From Cryptomeria japonica (lineage: Eukaryota > Streptophyta > Pinopsida > Cupressales > Cupressaceae), in NCBI RefSeq assembly GCF_030272615.1, contig NC_081414.1:665475938-665539937 (forward strand): a DNA stretch of 64,000 bases, given 5' to 3'. The notes under the pieces are model-generated. The model made no database searches and was not told the origin of the DNA. It was given only the letters and a program-made list of their open reading frames with translations. Position numbers and translations under genes: made by a program. Shown here in pieces: positions 10,448 to 29,023 of the stretch; the stretch's first letter is position 1, and each line of letters opens with the position of its first letter.

Positions 10448-12554
10448 ATGGGAAAGAACGGGAGAGGAACAAATGAACAAAGAGAGGCAACAAAGGAAAG
10501 ACAAAGGGAGCGTATGAGGAGATTATATGAAGGTATGTCATCTAATGCACCTAATGAAAGGGATGAACATTAAACAATTGAAATTGACATGATGAATGCA
10601 CCAAATCAAAATGATCAACATACACCTATTGAATGCAATGAACATACACCATTTGAAAATGATTCAGTGAATGCACATGTTAGTGAAATCGAAGAAGATA
10701 TACCATTTTAATTTGATGTGATCAATGCACATAATGCACCTAATGAAAATGAAGAGCATGCACCAATCTTAACACCTCTTAGAATAATTCATAGAAACCC
10801 AAAGTTCCTAATAGGCATTGACGAAAATATTGTGAAGCCAATGCATGATAAATTTTTTGAAAGAACTTGTAGAAGAATGGTTAGAAGAATTTGGAATAAC
10901 TATTTTGGAAACTTAAATCCAAGTAGAAGATGCCAATTACTTGTTGAAATGATTAAAAATATGAAATTTAGAGAGACAATGAAAATTTTTGGGTTAAGAA
11001 CATCTGAAAATAATAGTGAAAGAACCATTGTGAGAATTATTTTTGATGCATACCAAACCATTGGTTTGAAATCACACACTAAAGATGCTAATGTTACTCA
11101 TCATGTCCTCACATCAACCATAATGGTAAAGGAAATGAAAAAATCTTATTTAATAAGCAACACAAGCAAGTCATTAGGGATAAGTAGAACCACATTACAC
11201 TATCCCTTAGAGAGGCGAGAGAAAATTGAGGATCCTAACAATAATTCTCTTTGGGCATTCTCGGATAGACTCTCACGCAAAGACAAGGTTGTTGATACAC
11301 TAAGAACGTTAATTGAGAAATATTGGCATGACAACACAAGGGTTTCACCCAACCAAAGAGATGTTGTTAGAAGGAGAATTGGAATTAGAAATCGTGAGCC
11401 ACATTCAAAACACTATATAAATATGACTCAAACACAATTTTATGAAAGGTTTCTTCAAAGCTTTCCTTAGATTAAAATTAGTCAAAGATTTTTTGAGATG
11501 ACAAAACCATTTTATGTTAAGATTAATCATGCACGTACTACATGTTGTTGTAGGGTCCATCTTGAATTTTCCATGTATTATGATATTTATCGCTATATAT
11601 GTTGTACTTTTCATACTAACAATGTTTTGCAGAAATGTGGTCTACAAGCACCTCCTAAGTCATTGAGAGAATTTATTTCAAGTGTACTATGTAGACGAGA
11701 TGATGGGTGCATTTACTATAAGATGATGTGTTTGAGAGGTTTTTGTCCTAGATGTGGTGGTTTGCATTAGTTGCATAGATGCCTACATCTGGATAACACA
11801 CATGAAATTGGTAAGGAACTAGCTTCTATTGGAAAATACAAGTCAATCGCATATGGTGTTAAAGATGGAAAATAATTAAAGAGGTGTGAGTTAGTGAAAA
11901 GGGATATATGCATAGCTGATTTTATGAAGATGTTTCAAGAGAAACTAGTGTATGAGTACATAGGTCACACACATAGAGCTAAGTGGTTAGATGAGAAATT
12001 CAAGTTGTGTAAGGACACTTTCCCCCTCGGCACTATCATCTCTATCGTTGATTTTGCTGAGAATTATACACTAAATCCACAAAATGAAGTACAATCTATG
12101 TATTACCACTCTACACAAGTTACAATTTTTGTACACATAGCATTCACATGCATGCACATGATAGCACTGAGGAGGAAAGAAAGGTTATAAGAGAATATCA
12201 CTTCTATATCGGTAATGATCGTACTCATTCCTCAGAGTTTTTTCAAGGATGATTTACAGTCTTCTATGATAGTTTAAGGAAAGAGATATAAGATACAACC
12301 AATACTTAATATGTTCGAACAATTACATCGCACAATTCAAGAATGGAAGGATGTTCTATTGGTTGACTAGGATGCATGTGACAAGTGGTGTACAACATTT
12401 TTGGTATTTCATTGAGGCAGGACATGGAAAGGGAGAGCATGATGGTGTGGGAGCATGTGTGAAAAGAGCTCTTACTAGAGAGGAATTGAAATACGAAGGT
12501 GGTGCAATGTTAATAGATGAAGAAACAATTGTAATGTGCATATCTAGATGCTAA
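10448..12554 (+). pseudogene. Decayed DDE-type transposase-like gene
   Basis: One frame runs from the ATG at 10448 to about 12190, broken only by stops near 10571, 10709, 11468, 11768 and 11871. After a frame change, the C-terminus is at about 12330-12554. In order it shows an N-terminal basic helix (EQREATKERQRERMRRLYEG), a helical domain, a Cys-rich segment (TTCCCRVHLEF, then CLRGFCPRCGGLH), the block VDFAENYTLNPQNEVQS, a QFKNGRMFYWLTRM segment and AGHGKGEHDGVGACVKRAL. The spaced acidic blocks (VDFAENY and HGKGEHDG) suit an RNase H-fold transposase core. I recall similar uncharacterised proteins in plants and invertebrates but cannot name the family. An AG at 10442-10443 just before the ATG may be a splice acceptor. 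No terminal inverted repeats were found. Confidence 0.6.
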
Positions 12555-13039
12555 ATTTTGTATTAAAAAATAGCGAGTTGTAATTTGCATATTTAGATGC
12601 AAAATTTTGTATATATAAACAATAATGATCTTTGATCATTTATATTAGATGCCAAATTTTATATATAAAAGTACCCATGGGGCTGATTTGCAAATTTTGA
12701 GAGCCCAAATTTATACCATTTCATTATAAATACATTTGAAGGATTTTTGATGTATTGAAGGATATTCAATAAGAAACTTATCATTTGCTACACTTTTCTT
12801 GTCATTCTCACGTGTAACAGCCTGATCACATGCTTAAAATATGATTGATTCCTCTTTCATTTGGCTGGAAAACTAATTGGGAATGATTCACTGATGAGTT
12901 ATCTTCCATTTGCAATTTGTTTCACTTGATTTGGTTGTATATTGAGGAAGTTCTAATATTTTTTGTCAAAACTGTTTAACCCTGTTCTAGGGTAAATAGT
13001 GAACAAGAAAATGTAATAAATTTTATATTTATGGTTTAA
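12555..13039. other. Spacer between transposase relic and satellite
   Basis: About 480 AT-rich bases with no coding region. It may hold the 3' end of the transposon, but no inverted repeat could be matched. Confidence 0.4.
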
Positions 13040-14770
13040 TAAGCCCACCAATGGGGAAAACATGACCCTGTAGGTTTGAACAGCTCATCCATAAGTGCCA
13101 TGCTCTCCGAGTTATGCGACGTCAAAGTTTGACCATTTTTCCACTTTGAGCACTCAAGGGAAAGTGTCACTACGAGGTGGCTCAGAACGATCAGACACCT
13201 TGGGGAGAGAGACAAGGGCACACCTAGCATAAACCCAACCACTTAGACATGCTTGTGTTGATGGTTCATTCCCAGGATGAGAAGAACGAAAGATGCACTA
13301 TTCAGCCACCTTTCATTGACGGTTTTTATGGTTTTTGATGCGACAGAAAAAATCTCACCACAAGAAAATGGAATCGAGTTGTCTAAAAATGAGAGAGGAT
13401 TTTTTAGGTAGAAACAACCCAAACCCATAGGTTTTAATGGCTCATCCATAAGTTCCATGGTCTCCAAGTTACATGATGGCAAAGTTTGACCTCTTTTCCC
13501 ACTTTGAGCACTCAAGGGAAAGCGTCTCTACGAGGTGGCTAGGAATGATCAGACACCTTTGGTGAGTGAGAAAAGGGCACACCTAGCATAAAATCAACCA
13601 CTCGGATGTGCTCACACTGACGGTTCATTCCCACGACGAGCAGAACGAAAGATGAACTATTCTATCACCTTTCACTAATAGTATTTTATGCGACAGAAAA
13701 AATATCACCACAAGAAAATGGAATCAAGTTGTCCAAAACCAAGAGAGAATATTTTAGGTAGTGACAACATGACCCCGTGACCCCGTAGGTTTGAATGAAT
13801 AATCCATAAGTGCCATGGTCTCTAAGTTATGCGATGTCAAAGTTTCACTATTTTTCCACTTTAGCACTCAAGGGAAAACGTCGCTACGAGGTGGCTCAGA
13901 ATGATCAAACGTCTTGGGAAGAAAGACAAGGGAATTCCTAGTGTAAACTCAGCCACTTGAATGCACTTGCACTAACAGTTCATTCCCACGATGAGAAGAA
14001 CAAAAGATGCACTATTTTGCCACCTTTCACTGACGGTTTTTGATGTGACAGAAAAAATATCACCACAAGAAAACGGAATCGAGTTGTCCGAAACCGAGAG
14101 AGGAATTTTTAGGTAGTGACAACATGACCCTATAGGTTTGAATGAATCATCCATAAGTGCCAGTCTTTGAGTTACGCAACGTCAAATTTTGACTGTTTTT
14201 CCACTTTGAGCGCTCAAGAGAAAGCGTCGCTACGAGGTGGCTCGAAACTATCGGACGTCTTGGGGAGTGAGACAAGGGAACAACTAGTGTAAACCTGACC
14301 ACCTAGATGTGCTCATGGTGATGGTTCATTCCGATGACGACTAGAATGAAAGATGCACTATTTTGCCACCTCTCACTGACAGTTTTTTATGGTTTTTGAT
14401 GCAAGAGAAAAAATCTCACCACAAGAAAATGGAATCAATTTGTCTGAAACTGAGAGAGGCCTTTTTAGGTAGTGACAACATGACCTCGTACATTTGAATA
14501 GATTTTCCATAAGTGCCACAGTCTCCAAGTCATGCGACGTCAAAGTTTGACCATTTTTTCCACTTTGAGTGCTCAAGGGAAATTGTCGCTACGAGGTGGC
14601 TCGAAACGATCAGACGCCTTGGGGAGTGAGAAAATGGCACACCTAGCGTAAACCTGGCCACCTGGAAATGCTCGCACTGACATTTCATTCCCATGATGAG
14701 AAGAATGAAAGATACACTATTTTGCCACCTCTCACTAACGGTTTTTGACAGTTTTTGATGAAAGAAGAGA
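13040..14770. repeat. Tandem satellite, about five copies of a 355-bp unit
   Basis: The landmark TCCATAAGTGCC and its variants recurs with its ATAAGT core at 13091, 13448, 13806, 14153 and 14509, giving spacings of 357, 358, 347 and 356. Each unit also carries a CACCACAAGAAAA(T/C)GGAATC block, TCGCTACGAGGTGGCTC and a TGATGCGACAGAAAAAAT-like block. Copies differ mostly by CG/TG/CA transitions. Short antisense frames in the array (for example 13243-13515 and 13972-14154) repeat the same peptide and are repeat by-products. Confidence 0.9.
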
Positions 14771-14999
14771 TAATTGGTTTGATTTAATGTTAAAAAGATT
14801 GCTTCAACTCTTATTTTATAGGAGATTTGGATGAATAGGTGTGTCTCTTACCCTAACGTCGACTTGTTATGGAATAAAATTTAAATGAAAACCTTACCTA
14901 ACCTAACTCATCCTTAGATAAATTTCAAATCTGCTTTGGATGCTCAAATCTTGTCTTAATTGATTCTTGAAATGATAAACTTTGCTCCATAATATCAAC
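14771..14999. other. Spacer between satellite and minisatellite field
   Basis: No coding region or repeat structure was seen. Confidence 0.4.
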
Positions 15000-16090
15000 T
15001 CCTGAAGTTGTCTTGTTTTCTCTCAACTCATGAAGTAATAAAAATTCGCTCTCCTTGTTCAATACATGAAAACTTCACTCTGAAGCATGAGTTTATGAAA
15101 TAATAGCTTCACTCCAATATCTTCATGCACGAAGTTCACTCCTTATCTCAAATACATGAAGTAATAACATCGCTTTAAATCATGATACGTGAAGTAGAAA
15201 TTTTACTTTAAACTTTAAACTCATTAAGTTGTCATTTTTCTCTTAATTGTTTGAGCTCAAAGTTCGCTCATATCACCTCGGAGTTGAAGTTTTCTCTTAT
15301 CATCTCAAAATTGAAGTTCACTCATTCTTCTTTGAACATGAAGTTAAAACCACTCTTACTCCCTTCAATTCAAGAAGTAAGCACTTCACTCATTTCCTTT
15401 AGCACACGAATTTGATTCATCTTTACCCTCAAGATCGCTTTACCTTACTAAATCATGAACTTCACTCGTCTATCTTCCAACACGAAGTTTTCTCATCTCC
15501 TCTTGAGCATGAAGTTAGCTCATCTCCTCTTGAAGTTGAAGTTCGTTCATCTCCTCTTGAAGTTTAAGTTCTCTCATCTCCTCTTGAAGTTCAAGTTCGG
15601 TAATCTCCTCTTGAACATAAACTTCTCTCATCTCCTCTTGAAGTTAAAGTTCACTCATCTCCTCTTGAACATGAAGTTCGCTCATCTCCTCTCCAACACG
15701 AAGTTCGCTCATTGTGCTCAAAGGTTAAGATGAAATTCTCTCTAATGTGTTTGAAAATGAGGTAGATGCCTTCACTCCTGTTCCCAAATGTATGAAGTGT
15801 AACTTTGCTTCATTTCCCCAATTCATGAAGCAACAATTTTGTTCCTCCTTAGCAACCCTTGAAGTGAATGATTTCGCTCCTCTTAGGTCAAACATGAGGT
15901 AAGGAATTTCATTTGAAGCTTGTAGCTCTTAAAGTTATCAACTTCACTCATAAAAAGTGATTCATGAAGCAAGAAACTTTTCTCAACTCTTTTGATACCT
16001 GCAATATGCATTTCGCTCCTAATTGCTTGAAGCCAAAGTTCACTCCTAAACTCTCACACTTGAAGTTCGCTCCAAAGGTGAAGTCATGAA
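15000..16090 (+). repeat. Degenerate minisatellite field built on GAAGTTCGCTC
   Basis: The motif TGAAGT(T)..TTCGCTC recurs dozens of times over about 1.1 kb. The best-ordered core, 15465-15712, has a 30-bp period around CTCATCTCCTCTTGAAG and so encodes an uninterrupted 10-residue repeat (FSHLLLKFK-like) in a 92-codon frame at 15455-15733. The frame is explained by the repeat period being a multiple of three. No signal peptide or non-repeat domain supports a real protein. Confidence 0.8.
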
Positions 16091-16375
16091 GTAAAACTCT
16101 AAAATCCAAGACAAACTCAGAGGTGAGGCAAATTATGAAAGAGCTAAAGATTATTTAATTGCACATTCAAATGTTCAAACTCATGCAGCTTACTTTCATC
16201 AATTCTAAAAAGGACTCAAAGCAAATTCACTCAATCAAAATACACAATATGAGCATTAGCAGTGTTGGTACTTGGGTACATGGGTATACACAATATGAGC
16301 AACCTAGTTTAAAATTATATGCCATATGAGTTACATGTAATGAACAAATTGGATCACATTTCAAGACACATACAC
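16091..16375. other. Spacer left of the retrotransposon nest
   Basis: Holds a small repeated motif ACACAATATGAGCA (near 16243 and 16290). Otherwise nothing was recognised. The five bases before the LTR at 16376 are TACAC. Confidence 0.4.
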
Positions 16376-17032
16376 TGTCACGAACTGTTTTATCTATAAT
16401 TACTTGTAATTATTAAATTATGGAAATGATTTATATTTTATGATTAGATGGATGAAATGGAAATGAATATGAAATTGAAATTGAAATTTGATATGGATTA
16501 TGATAGAAATTTAAATGCAAGTGAATGATTTAAATTATCTTAATTATGAAATTAGGGATTGTCATTGCTAATGAATAATCGAGTGCAAGTGAATGCGGGA
16601 ATGGGTGAACATGGATGAAGGCGAGAACTTGGTTCAGGTAGAGTTGTCTTAGATTTTTTTTTACTTTGATAGAATAGATGGAATATCACACACCACAATA
16701 GAATTTATAGATTGCATCTTGCAAAGATGAATGAATTAAATGAATTGAATTAAAGTGTTTCTTTAAATTTGAATGATGAATTTCATAATGATTAGTCATA
16801 ATTGATGTAGTTGATTTTAAAAGAAAGATTGACTTCAATGTTTTTAAAAGATTATCTATGTATTTTGATCAAAGTTATATGCATTTTGTGTGTAGATAAT
16901 GTATAAATGGATGAAATATTGTGCTTATTTTTTCACTATTGAAATTGATAATGATATATATGTATGAGGATTATTTGAGGATATACACATATACAAACGT
17001 ATATAATTATATTATGCCATGAAATAGAATTG
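16376..17032 (+). repeat. Element A 5' LTR, first segment
   Basis: Aligns along its length with 52384-53084: both contain CTATAATTA(C/T)TTG(T/C)AATTATT, GATTGTCATTGCTAATGAA and CATGAAATAGAATT. It is cut at 17032 by the poly(T) of LINE1. Confidence 0.85.
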
Positions 17033-17203
17033 TTTTTTATTAAGGTAAAAACAGGTTTTGAAGGGACCCCAAAACCCTTTACAAAAGGAACTTAAAAGAT
17101 AAAGCGTTAAGGAACCAAAAGGAACAAACCAACGAAAAGCCAGCAAAAAACCATAGAAAATTGGCTAAAGCCAACAAAAACTAGCCAAACCCGAGAGAAG
17201 AAA

Positions 17204-18740
17204 CTAATTGATATTTTTCAGGGCATTAGCTAGGGTATTGCTAATCCCATACATGTCTTTGATATTTTCCCTAAGATTAGGGATATCCTTAGCGGAAGCA
17301 GCCACAACTTTCTTGACACTTGCCCTGGTCCTCTTTGTAGCAACACCTGGAGTAGCTTCCCCACTGCCAATCTTGATAGTATCTTCATCCATGTCAAGGT
17401 CCACCATCAGTTTAGGAGAGCTGGAATTATCAAGGACCTTAGCAATATCCTCAAGGTTTTTAGTGACAGCTGACAGGATATTTGGGATAATGCCCAACAA
17501 ATTTTTTATCTCCACATTCCCTTCTTCCAGTGATTTAACCTTCTCCTCCATATCCTGCTTCCATTTTATCTGATCCATGTCATAATCCTTCCTTTTCTCG
17601 TCCATCTGTTTCCCATTTTTTTCCAAGTTCTTCAAAATTCCATATGTCCATCTGTCATAATCCAATCTAGCCTCATTGAGTTTTTTAAGGTTATGCAGGA
17701 ATAACCCTTTACCAGCACTTTCCTTATCCTCACTTAAACTGTCCTTAGTCAAATCCTACTCAGGTTCCTTGTCCTCCTCTCTCTCAGAATTCACATCTTT
17801 ATCCCCATTATCCTTGTCTTACACATCCACCATAGGTTTGCTGTTGTAATTGTCAGGGCTAGTACTGTGGATTGGGTTGTCATTATCAGACTCATTCTCA
17901 CCACCTTCATCCTCTACACCCACCTCCTCATCTTTCCAGTTGTCTTCACCATCAGAATCATCTGTATCCATTTCACTGTCATCTTTTCTAGTTTCCTTTG
18001 TATCATTCTTTTCTTCATGGGTTTCCGTCCCAGAGGCACTCTTACTTTTTTTGCTAGAGGTCACTTTCTCCTTGCTGGATTCACCTCCTTCTAGTTTTCT
18101 CTTCACTTTCCCTGGAGAAGCAGATAACCTCTTTTTTTCCAGCATGGTGAGTGTTTTACAGTGCTCATAAATGAGCAGCAAAAGCCTACAATGGAGAACT
18201 GGATTTGAGGGATTCTTATTGTGTTTGTTGAGGGACCTTGAAAGGGACCTAAATAGATAGTAGGGCAGGGATACCCTTTTGTCATGTCTGAAATGGTTTA
18301 ACAGAACAAAGTGATAAGTGTGGGCCTTGGAAAAGCGGCCCTCAATAGTTATATATTCCACTATAGCATTGAAAACCCAGCCCCAGATTTTCTTGATATT
18401 GGAGGCTTCATAGTAACCCCCTGTGGCTTTGCCAATTTTAGCCCTCTCTTTTTCCTTACGTGGGAAAAGATTAACCGCGTTGTTGGAAACGTTAAGGTCT
18501 CTAAAAAAATTGAGCCCTGAGTGGGGCATACCAGTCACAGTAGCTATGAGTCCCGCGTCCAATTTGAACTTTACCACATAGATTTTAAAGGACCCATTAC
18601 ACCAATTTTCAGAAATTTTGGAAACAGCAAGATTAACCCTACCTTTGTTGTAATCCACCAACTTCTCCACAAAGCTTGTAAAGGACCCTTTTTCCAGCTT
18701 TGCCCACACTTTCGATATCGCCTTCCATCTTGACGTATTG
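17204..18740 (-). pseudogene. LINE1 extra ORF (ORF3), main part; split by element C
   Basis: About 512 codons on the minus strand, with TAA near 17819 and TAG near 17755 in one continuous frame (22 codons lie between the two long open parts). The 18741-18808 extension of the open frame is LTR sequence and not native. Across the insertion, 28854-28823 supplies the true beginning, with a Met at 28854 and MGGDLRREEPNN, which joins exactly to TSRWKAISKVW. Layout: a globular N-terminus with VTGMPHSGLNF and HCRLLLLIYEHCK, a Lys/Ser-rich then strongly acidic linker (DDSEMDTDDSDGEDNWKDE), and a helical coiled-coil C-terminus. No known enzymatic motif was recognised. It resembles the layout of ORF2 in elements B and E (FKITKEAIRVITGLPSTG there, FKLDAGLIATVTGMPHSG here). 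Confidence 0.6.
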
Positions 18741-22538
<3,798 letters not shown>

Positions 22539-22560
22539 TTTGGTATCAGAGCCCGAGTTG
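22539..22560 (+). promoter_or_regulatory. Element C primer-binding site (tRNA-iMet type)
   Basis: TTTGGTATCAGAGCCCGAG directly follows the LTR end CATTACA. TGGTATCAGAGC is complementary to the 3' end of plant initiator methionine tRNA. Confidence 0.85.
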
Positions 22561-24290
22561 CAAACACTAGGATCTCTAGTTTCGCTTGTGCCCTTAGTTG
22601 GTGTGTGGTGTATCGACCTTATGTGTATGCTTATCCTCCTTTTTCTATGTTTGTGATTGAGCAGACCTTAACTGGTGTGTAATGTATGTGTTCACACCTT
22701 GTTTTCACCTTCTGATGTGGGTGCTTTGGAGTGATTGTATGTGCTTTGTCTTTTTATTGAGGTCTTGGTTTACGATTTCTCTTATTCTGGAGGAGAGTCA
22801 TATGTACCTTATTGATTGTTGTACTCTTTTGACTAATCCATTTGGGTTGGTTAGTGTTGTCTTGAATCTAAAAGTATGAAATGTGCGTGTTTAAGAGTAT
22901 GATCTAGTTTAGTGTTGCCCACTTGAAGGACTTGAATGGTAAATATTGAATGCTTATTTTGTAGTAAAATGAATGATTATCATCCTTCATCTTCTCTCTC
23001 TCTATAAATTAAATGTTTTTGTTATATGTGTATTTATCTCTTATGTGAGTTTTCTTATTGCAAGAGAAAGGTTGCAATTTCTTGAGCCCTTGTGTGAGCC
23101 TTATAACGCTTATGTTTTTTTTAGATTATAAAAGGGCTTTGGTTTGAAAGTGCATATTGGATATTGAGAAAAAAAATTGTATGTTTACACTAAAGAATTC
23201 TCCACATGTTTCGTAGGAGTAATATAATTAAATTCTATCTTAATTAAGGTGCATTAATATGCGAATAGTTGATTTTGTGAAACTGCTTTGGTTGTAAAAG
23301 AAGTATCAAAAGGGAACATGTTATAGTAGCTTTGAGAGTGTATTAATATAATGCTACTAAAGAGTGCATTGATTTAAATAGAGTGTTTATAAAACATGTG
23401 AAATTGTACTTTTTGCATTTTTGGCTTTTTATGGAAAGATGAAAGTCTTGAGCTTCATAACAAAATTTTCATAGTTAGTAATGTGGTTGTGAATGCTTAA
23501 TGGATTTATAAAATATATCATAATGATGTTATTTCCTTATGTAATGGTGAATTGTTAAAAAATTTCAGCACTAGTATCTAGAGTAAACTTTATTCAGTGA
23601 TTCATGTGGAAAGCATAGGTAAAATATTTCTTGAGTAGATGATAGGTATCGAAAAGTACTCCCCATAAATGTGACTAAACCAGTAATAGTGCTTTCCTTG
23701 TGTATTGTGAGAAACCCGTGCTTGCTATGTGTGCCCATGGGATGGTGAAGTAATCAACCATGGAGGATATGTTTACTTATGAGTATGGGAAACCATGCTA
23801 TTTATGTGATGTTGTTTATTTGTTTCCTTACTGACAGCCAACCCACGGGATTGTAGATAAGTCAGTATGTGAAGGGGTGGTATTAGAAGTCACCATTCCT
23901 TCAATAGTATGGAACGACGTACGAGTAATATCGACGCAAAGGGACTTTAGCTTCTCTATTTCGAGGAAAAATATAGTTTTGTAATGAAACTGTATTATAG
24001 GTGTACTCAATACTTTCCCTTGTGCTGAACCGATTTATAAGGTTCATGTGTGCTAGCCTATTCCTATCCTTATATTTGAGCATATTGGTGTTAGTTCTTG
24101 AGTAGAATGATGGTTTTATTGGAGGATATTTTGCCTTGTCTTCATGAAAGGTATGTTATTTTGCCTTGTCTCCACGAAAGGTATGTTATTTTTCACATGA
24201 GTTGCCAGCTGTCCAGCATTGGTAAACATGTGGGTGGACCATTAGCCATGTATACCTCTGGCTTACGATGAGTATCCTAAGAGGTATGTT
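22561..24290 (+). other. Element C interior, non-coding
   Basis: About 1.7 kb with only short frames on either strand and no gag, protease, integrase or RT motif. It probably serves as leader and packaging sequence, which is inference. Confidence 0.5.
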
Positions 24291-24725
24291 TCTATGCAAG
24301 GTGTGACCTACACGTGTCCTTTTCCGCGAGGTACATTTCCATGTGAGATACGTCCATTGCGTGTCCTAGTCGCTTGGAGTATTGCCATGCCATGTTGAGA
24401 CACAATGCGGGGTGTGACTTTTGCATGTCCTTTTCTGCGAGGTACATTTCCATGCAGGATATGTCCATTGTGTGTCCTTGTCGCTTGGAGTATTGCCATG
24501 CCGTGTTGAGACACGATGCAGGGTGTGACTCGCGCATGCCCTTTTTTGCGAGCTACATTACCATGCGGGATACTTCCATTGTGTGTCCTTGCCACTTGGA
24601 GTATTGCTATGTCGTGTTGAGACATGATGCGGGATGTAGTAGACATTTCCATGCGGCCTACTGACAGTTTTTTGGGTAGAGCCATGCCGCGTGATGACGT
24701 GATGCGGGGTGATGTCGAGGTGCAC
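24291..24725 (+). repeat. 111-bp tandem repeat in the interior of element C
   Basis: The landmark CGCTTGGAGTATTGCCATG and its variants starts at 24371, 24482 and 24593, spaced 111 bases. Each unit has GCGAG(G/C)TACATT.CCATG and GTTGAGACA(C/T)(A/G)ATGC. A fourth unit is degenerate (about 24655-24720). Because 111 is a multiple of three, frames stay open on both strands; these (for example 24308-24727 minus) are not real genes. Confidence 0.85.
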
Positions 24726-26020
24726 ACCGACGTGCCATGTGGGTAGTGTGACTATGTCGCACCACATGATGAGCTACTGCGCTAGCTAGATGATTGTTCC
24801 TTCCTTCCTCGTTGGTGGCTAGATTCTAGTCACATAGTGATGTTATGTGTAATTGTGATATTTTTCTTTTACTTTTATTTCCTTGTGGGCCAACAATTTA
24901 TTTTATTTTGACTTTGAAGGTTAAGCCACAATGTTGTGATCTTTTACATACTTGATTTGGTGTTGCAAATTCTGGATTATTTTATTGTCTTACTGCTGGA
25001 ATTGGTGATTTATTATATTTATTCTTCTTACTTTGGTGGCTAAATTGATTTGTCCTTATTGTTTTTGTATGTTGGTCTTGTGTTAAAATGTGAAATTCCT
25101 CTCCAAGTACGTATGAGACGGTCTTGGTTGAGTGTGTACGAGGAAGCAGACGTAAGGAACCTTGAGGATGGGGGCATGTGAGGTTGTGAAACAACTAGCA
25201 TCCACTACCTACCTATGAGTGGTGACTATCTCTTGGAGGCTAACCACCTTACTCAACAAGGGATGTTCACAAAGGTCTTGTATGGAAGGTAGCACCACTA
25301 TGGTGTGCCCTAGCACCATCAAGCCTTTGAGTGAGATGTTGGATATTTATGATCATATTATTATTCTGAGATCAGGCATAGAGATGTTGATTGTGCATGT
25401 TATCTTTGACCGAGCATTAGACATGCTCACATGTGACATTTTGTGTTGTGCATTCCAGTTATGTGGATGATTATTATGTGTAATCATGGAGTAAATTGTG
25501 TTAACTTATCACTATGCTATGGGACATAGTCTTTGGAAAGGTTTTTATATGCCTGGCAAGTATAAACAATTGAGTTATATATGTTTCTCTTATTTCATGA
25601 AAGTTACCTTGCTTGTAGAATTTGATATTTGAATCTAGTTCTATGCGATAAAGTTTTATGAAAAAGATGTATTGGTAAAAGAAATTGATTGTGATGGCAT
25701 ATTTTATGGTTATGTTTGATAGATGAGTATGGTAATTGTTGTCTATATCTTTTAATGATTTAATTTGGTGTAATGAAAGAAAGAAAAATTCTTGTTTCTC
25801 TGCTATGATTGTGGATAATTCCTAGAATATTTTAAGAAGTGTATGGTTTTAGATATATCTTGAGAAAGGATAATGACATTCATAGAGGATTTAGAAATAA
25901 TGTTTCAATTGTTGAGAAAATATTTATATGTGCAAATTAATAGTTGTGAAATGAGTTTCAGGGCGAATACGTCTTTCATGATTTCTACTTAGCCTTACGA
26001 CTTCCGGAAGTAAGTCGGAG
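24726..26020 (+). other. Element C interior, second non-coding part
   Basis: No recognisable coding domain. A 12-bp perfect palindrome ACTTCCGGAAGT lies at 26000-26011, just upstream of the polypurine tract. Confidence 0.5.
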
Positions 26021-26035
26021 CTTAGGGGGGGAGGA
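26021..26035 (+). promoter_or_regulatory. Element C polypurine tract
   Basis: CTTAGGGGGGGAGGA lies immediately upstream of the 3' LTR start TGTAGTACCCC, the position and composition expected for the plus-strand primer. Confidence 0.85.
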
Positions 26036-28817
<2,782 letters not shown>

Positions 28818-28822
28818 TATTG

Positions 28823-28854
28823 TTTGGTTCCTCCCTCCTTAAATCTCCTCCCAT
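28823..28854 (-). pseudogene. LINE1 ORF3, N-terminal end beyond element C
   Basis: Minus-strand codons from the Met at 28854, reading MGGDLRREEPN up to the insertion point. Removing element C and one copy of its TATTG duplication continues this frame into 18740 without a shift, which shows that C landed in this ORF. The frame is open upstream of the Met for some distance, so the start is an inference. Confidence 0.55.
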
Positions 28855-29023
28855 TTTCAAATTTGGACTTTCAGCTCTGTTTCTTTGCAAACTCAACACT
28901 TCTTTCCTGTAGTTACTCAAAATTTTGAAAAGGATGACCCACAAAGTGTGCGAAGTAATATTAAAATTGGTTGGGATTCTGTTGCTTTGTCAAATAATCA
29001 TTACCTTTCCATCAAAGTATAAA

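Noticed and set aside
13036-14576. Antisense frames of 60-90 codons in the satellite
   Set aside because: The same peptide recurs in each satellite unit with different breaks; this is repeat structure, not a gene family.
15455-15733. 92-codon repeat protein
   Set aside because: The frame is open only because the minisatellite period is 30 bp; no start context, signal or unique domain was seen.
17850-18733. Plus-strand frames at 17850-18170, 18311-18520 and 18521-18733
   Set aside because: They are shadows of the minus-strand LINE1 ORF3, whose codons explain the composition.
24292-24767. Overlapping open frames on both strands inside element C
   Set aside because: They follow from the 111-bp (37-codon) tandem repeat, and both strands are equally open.
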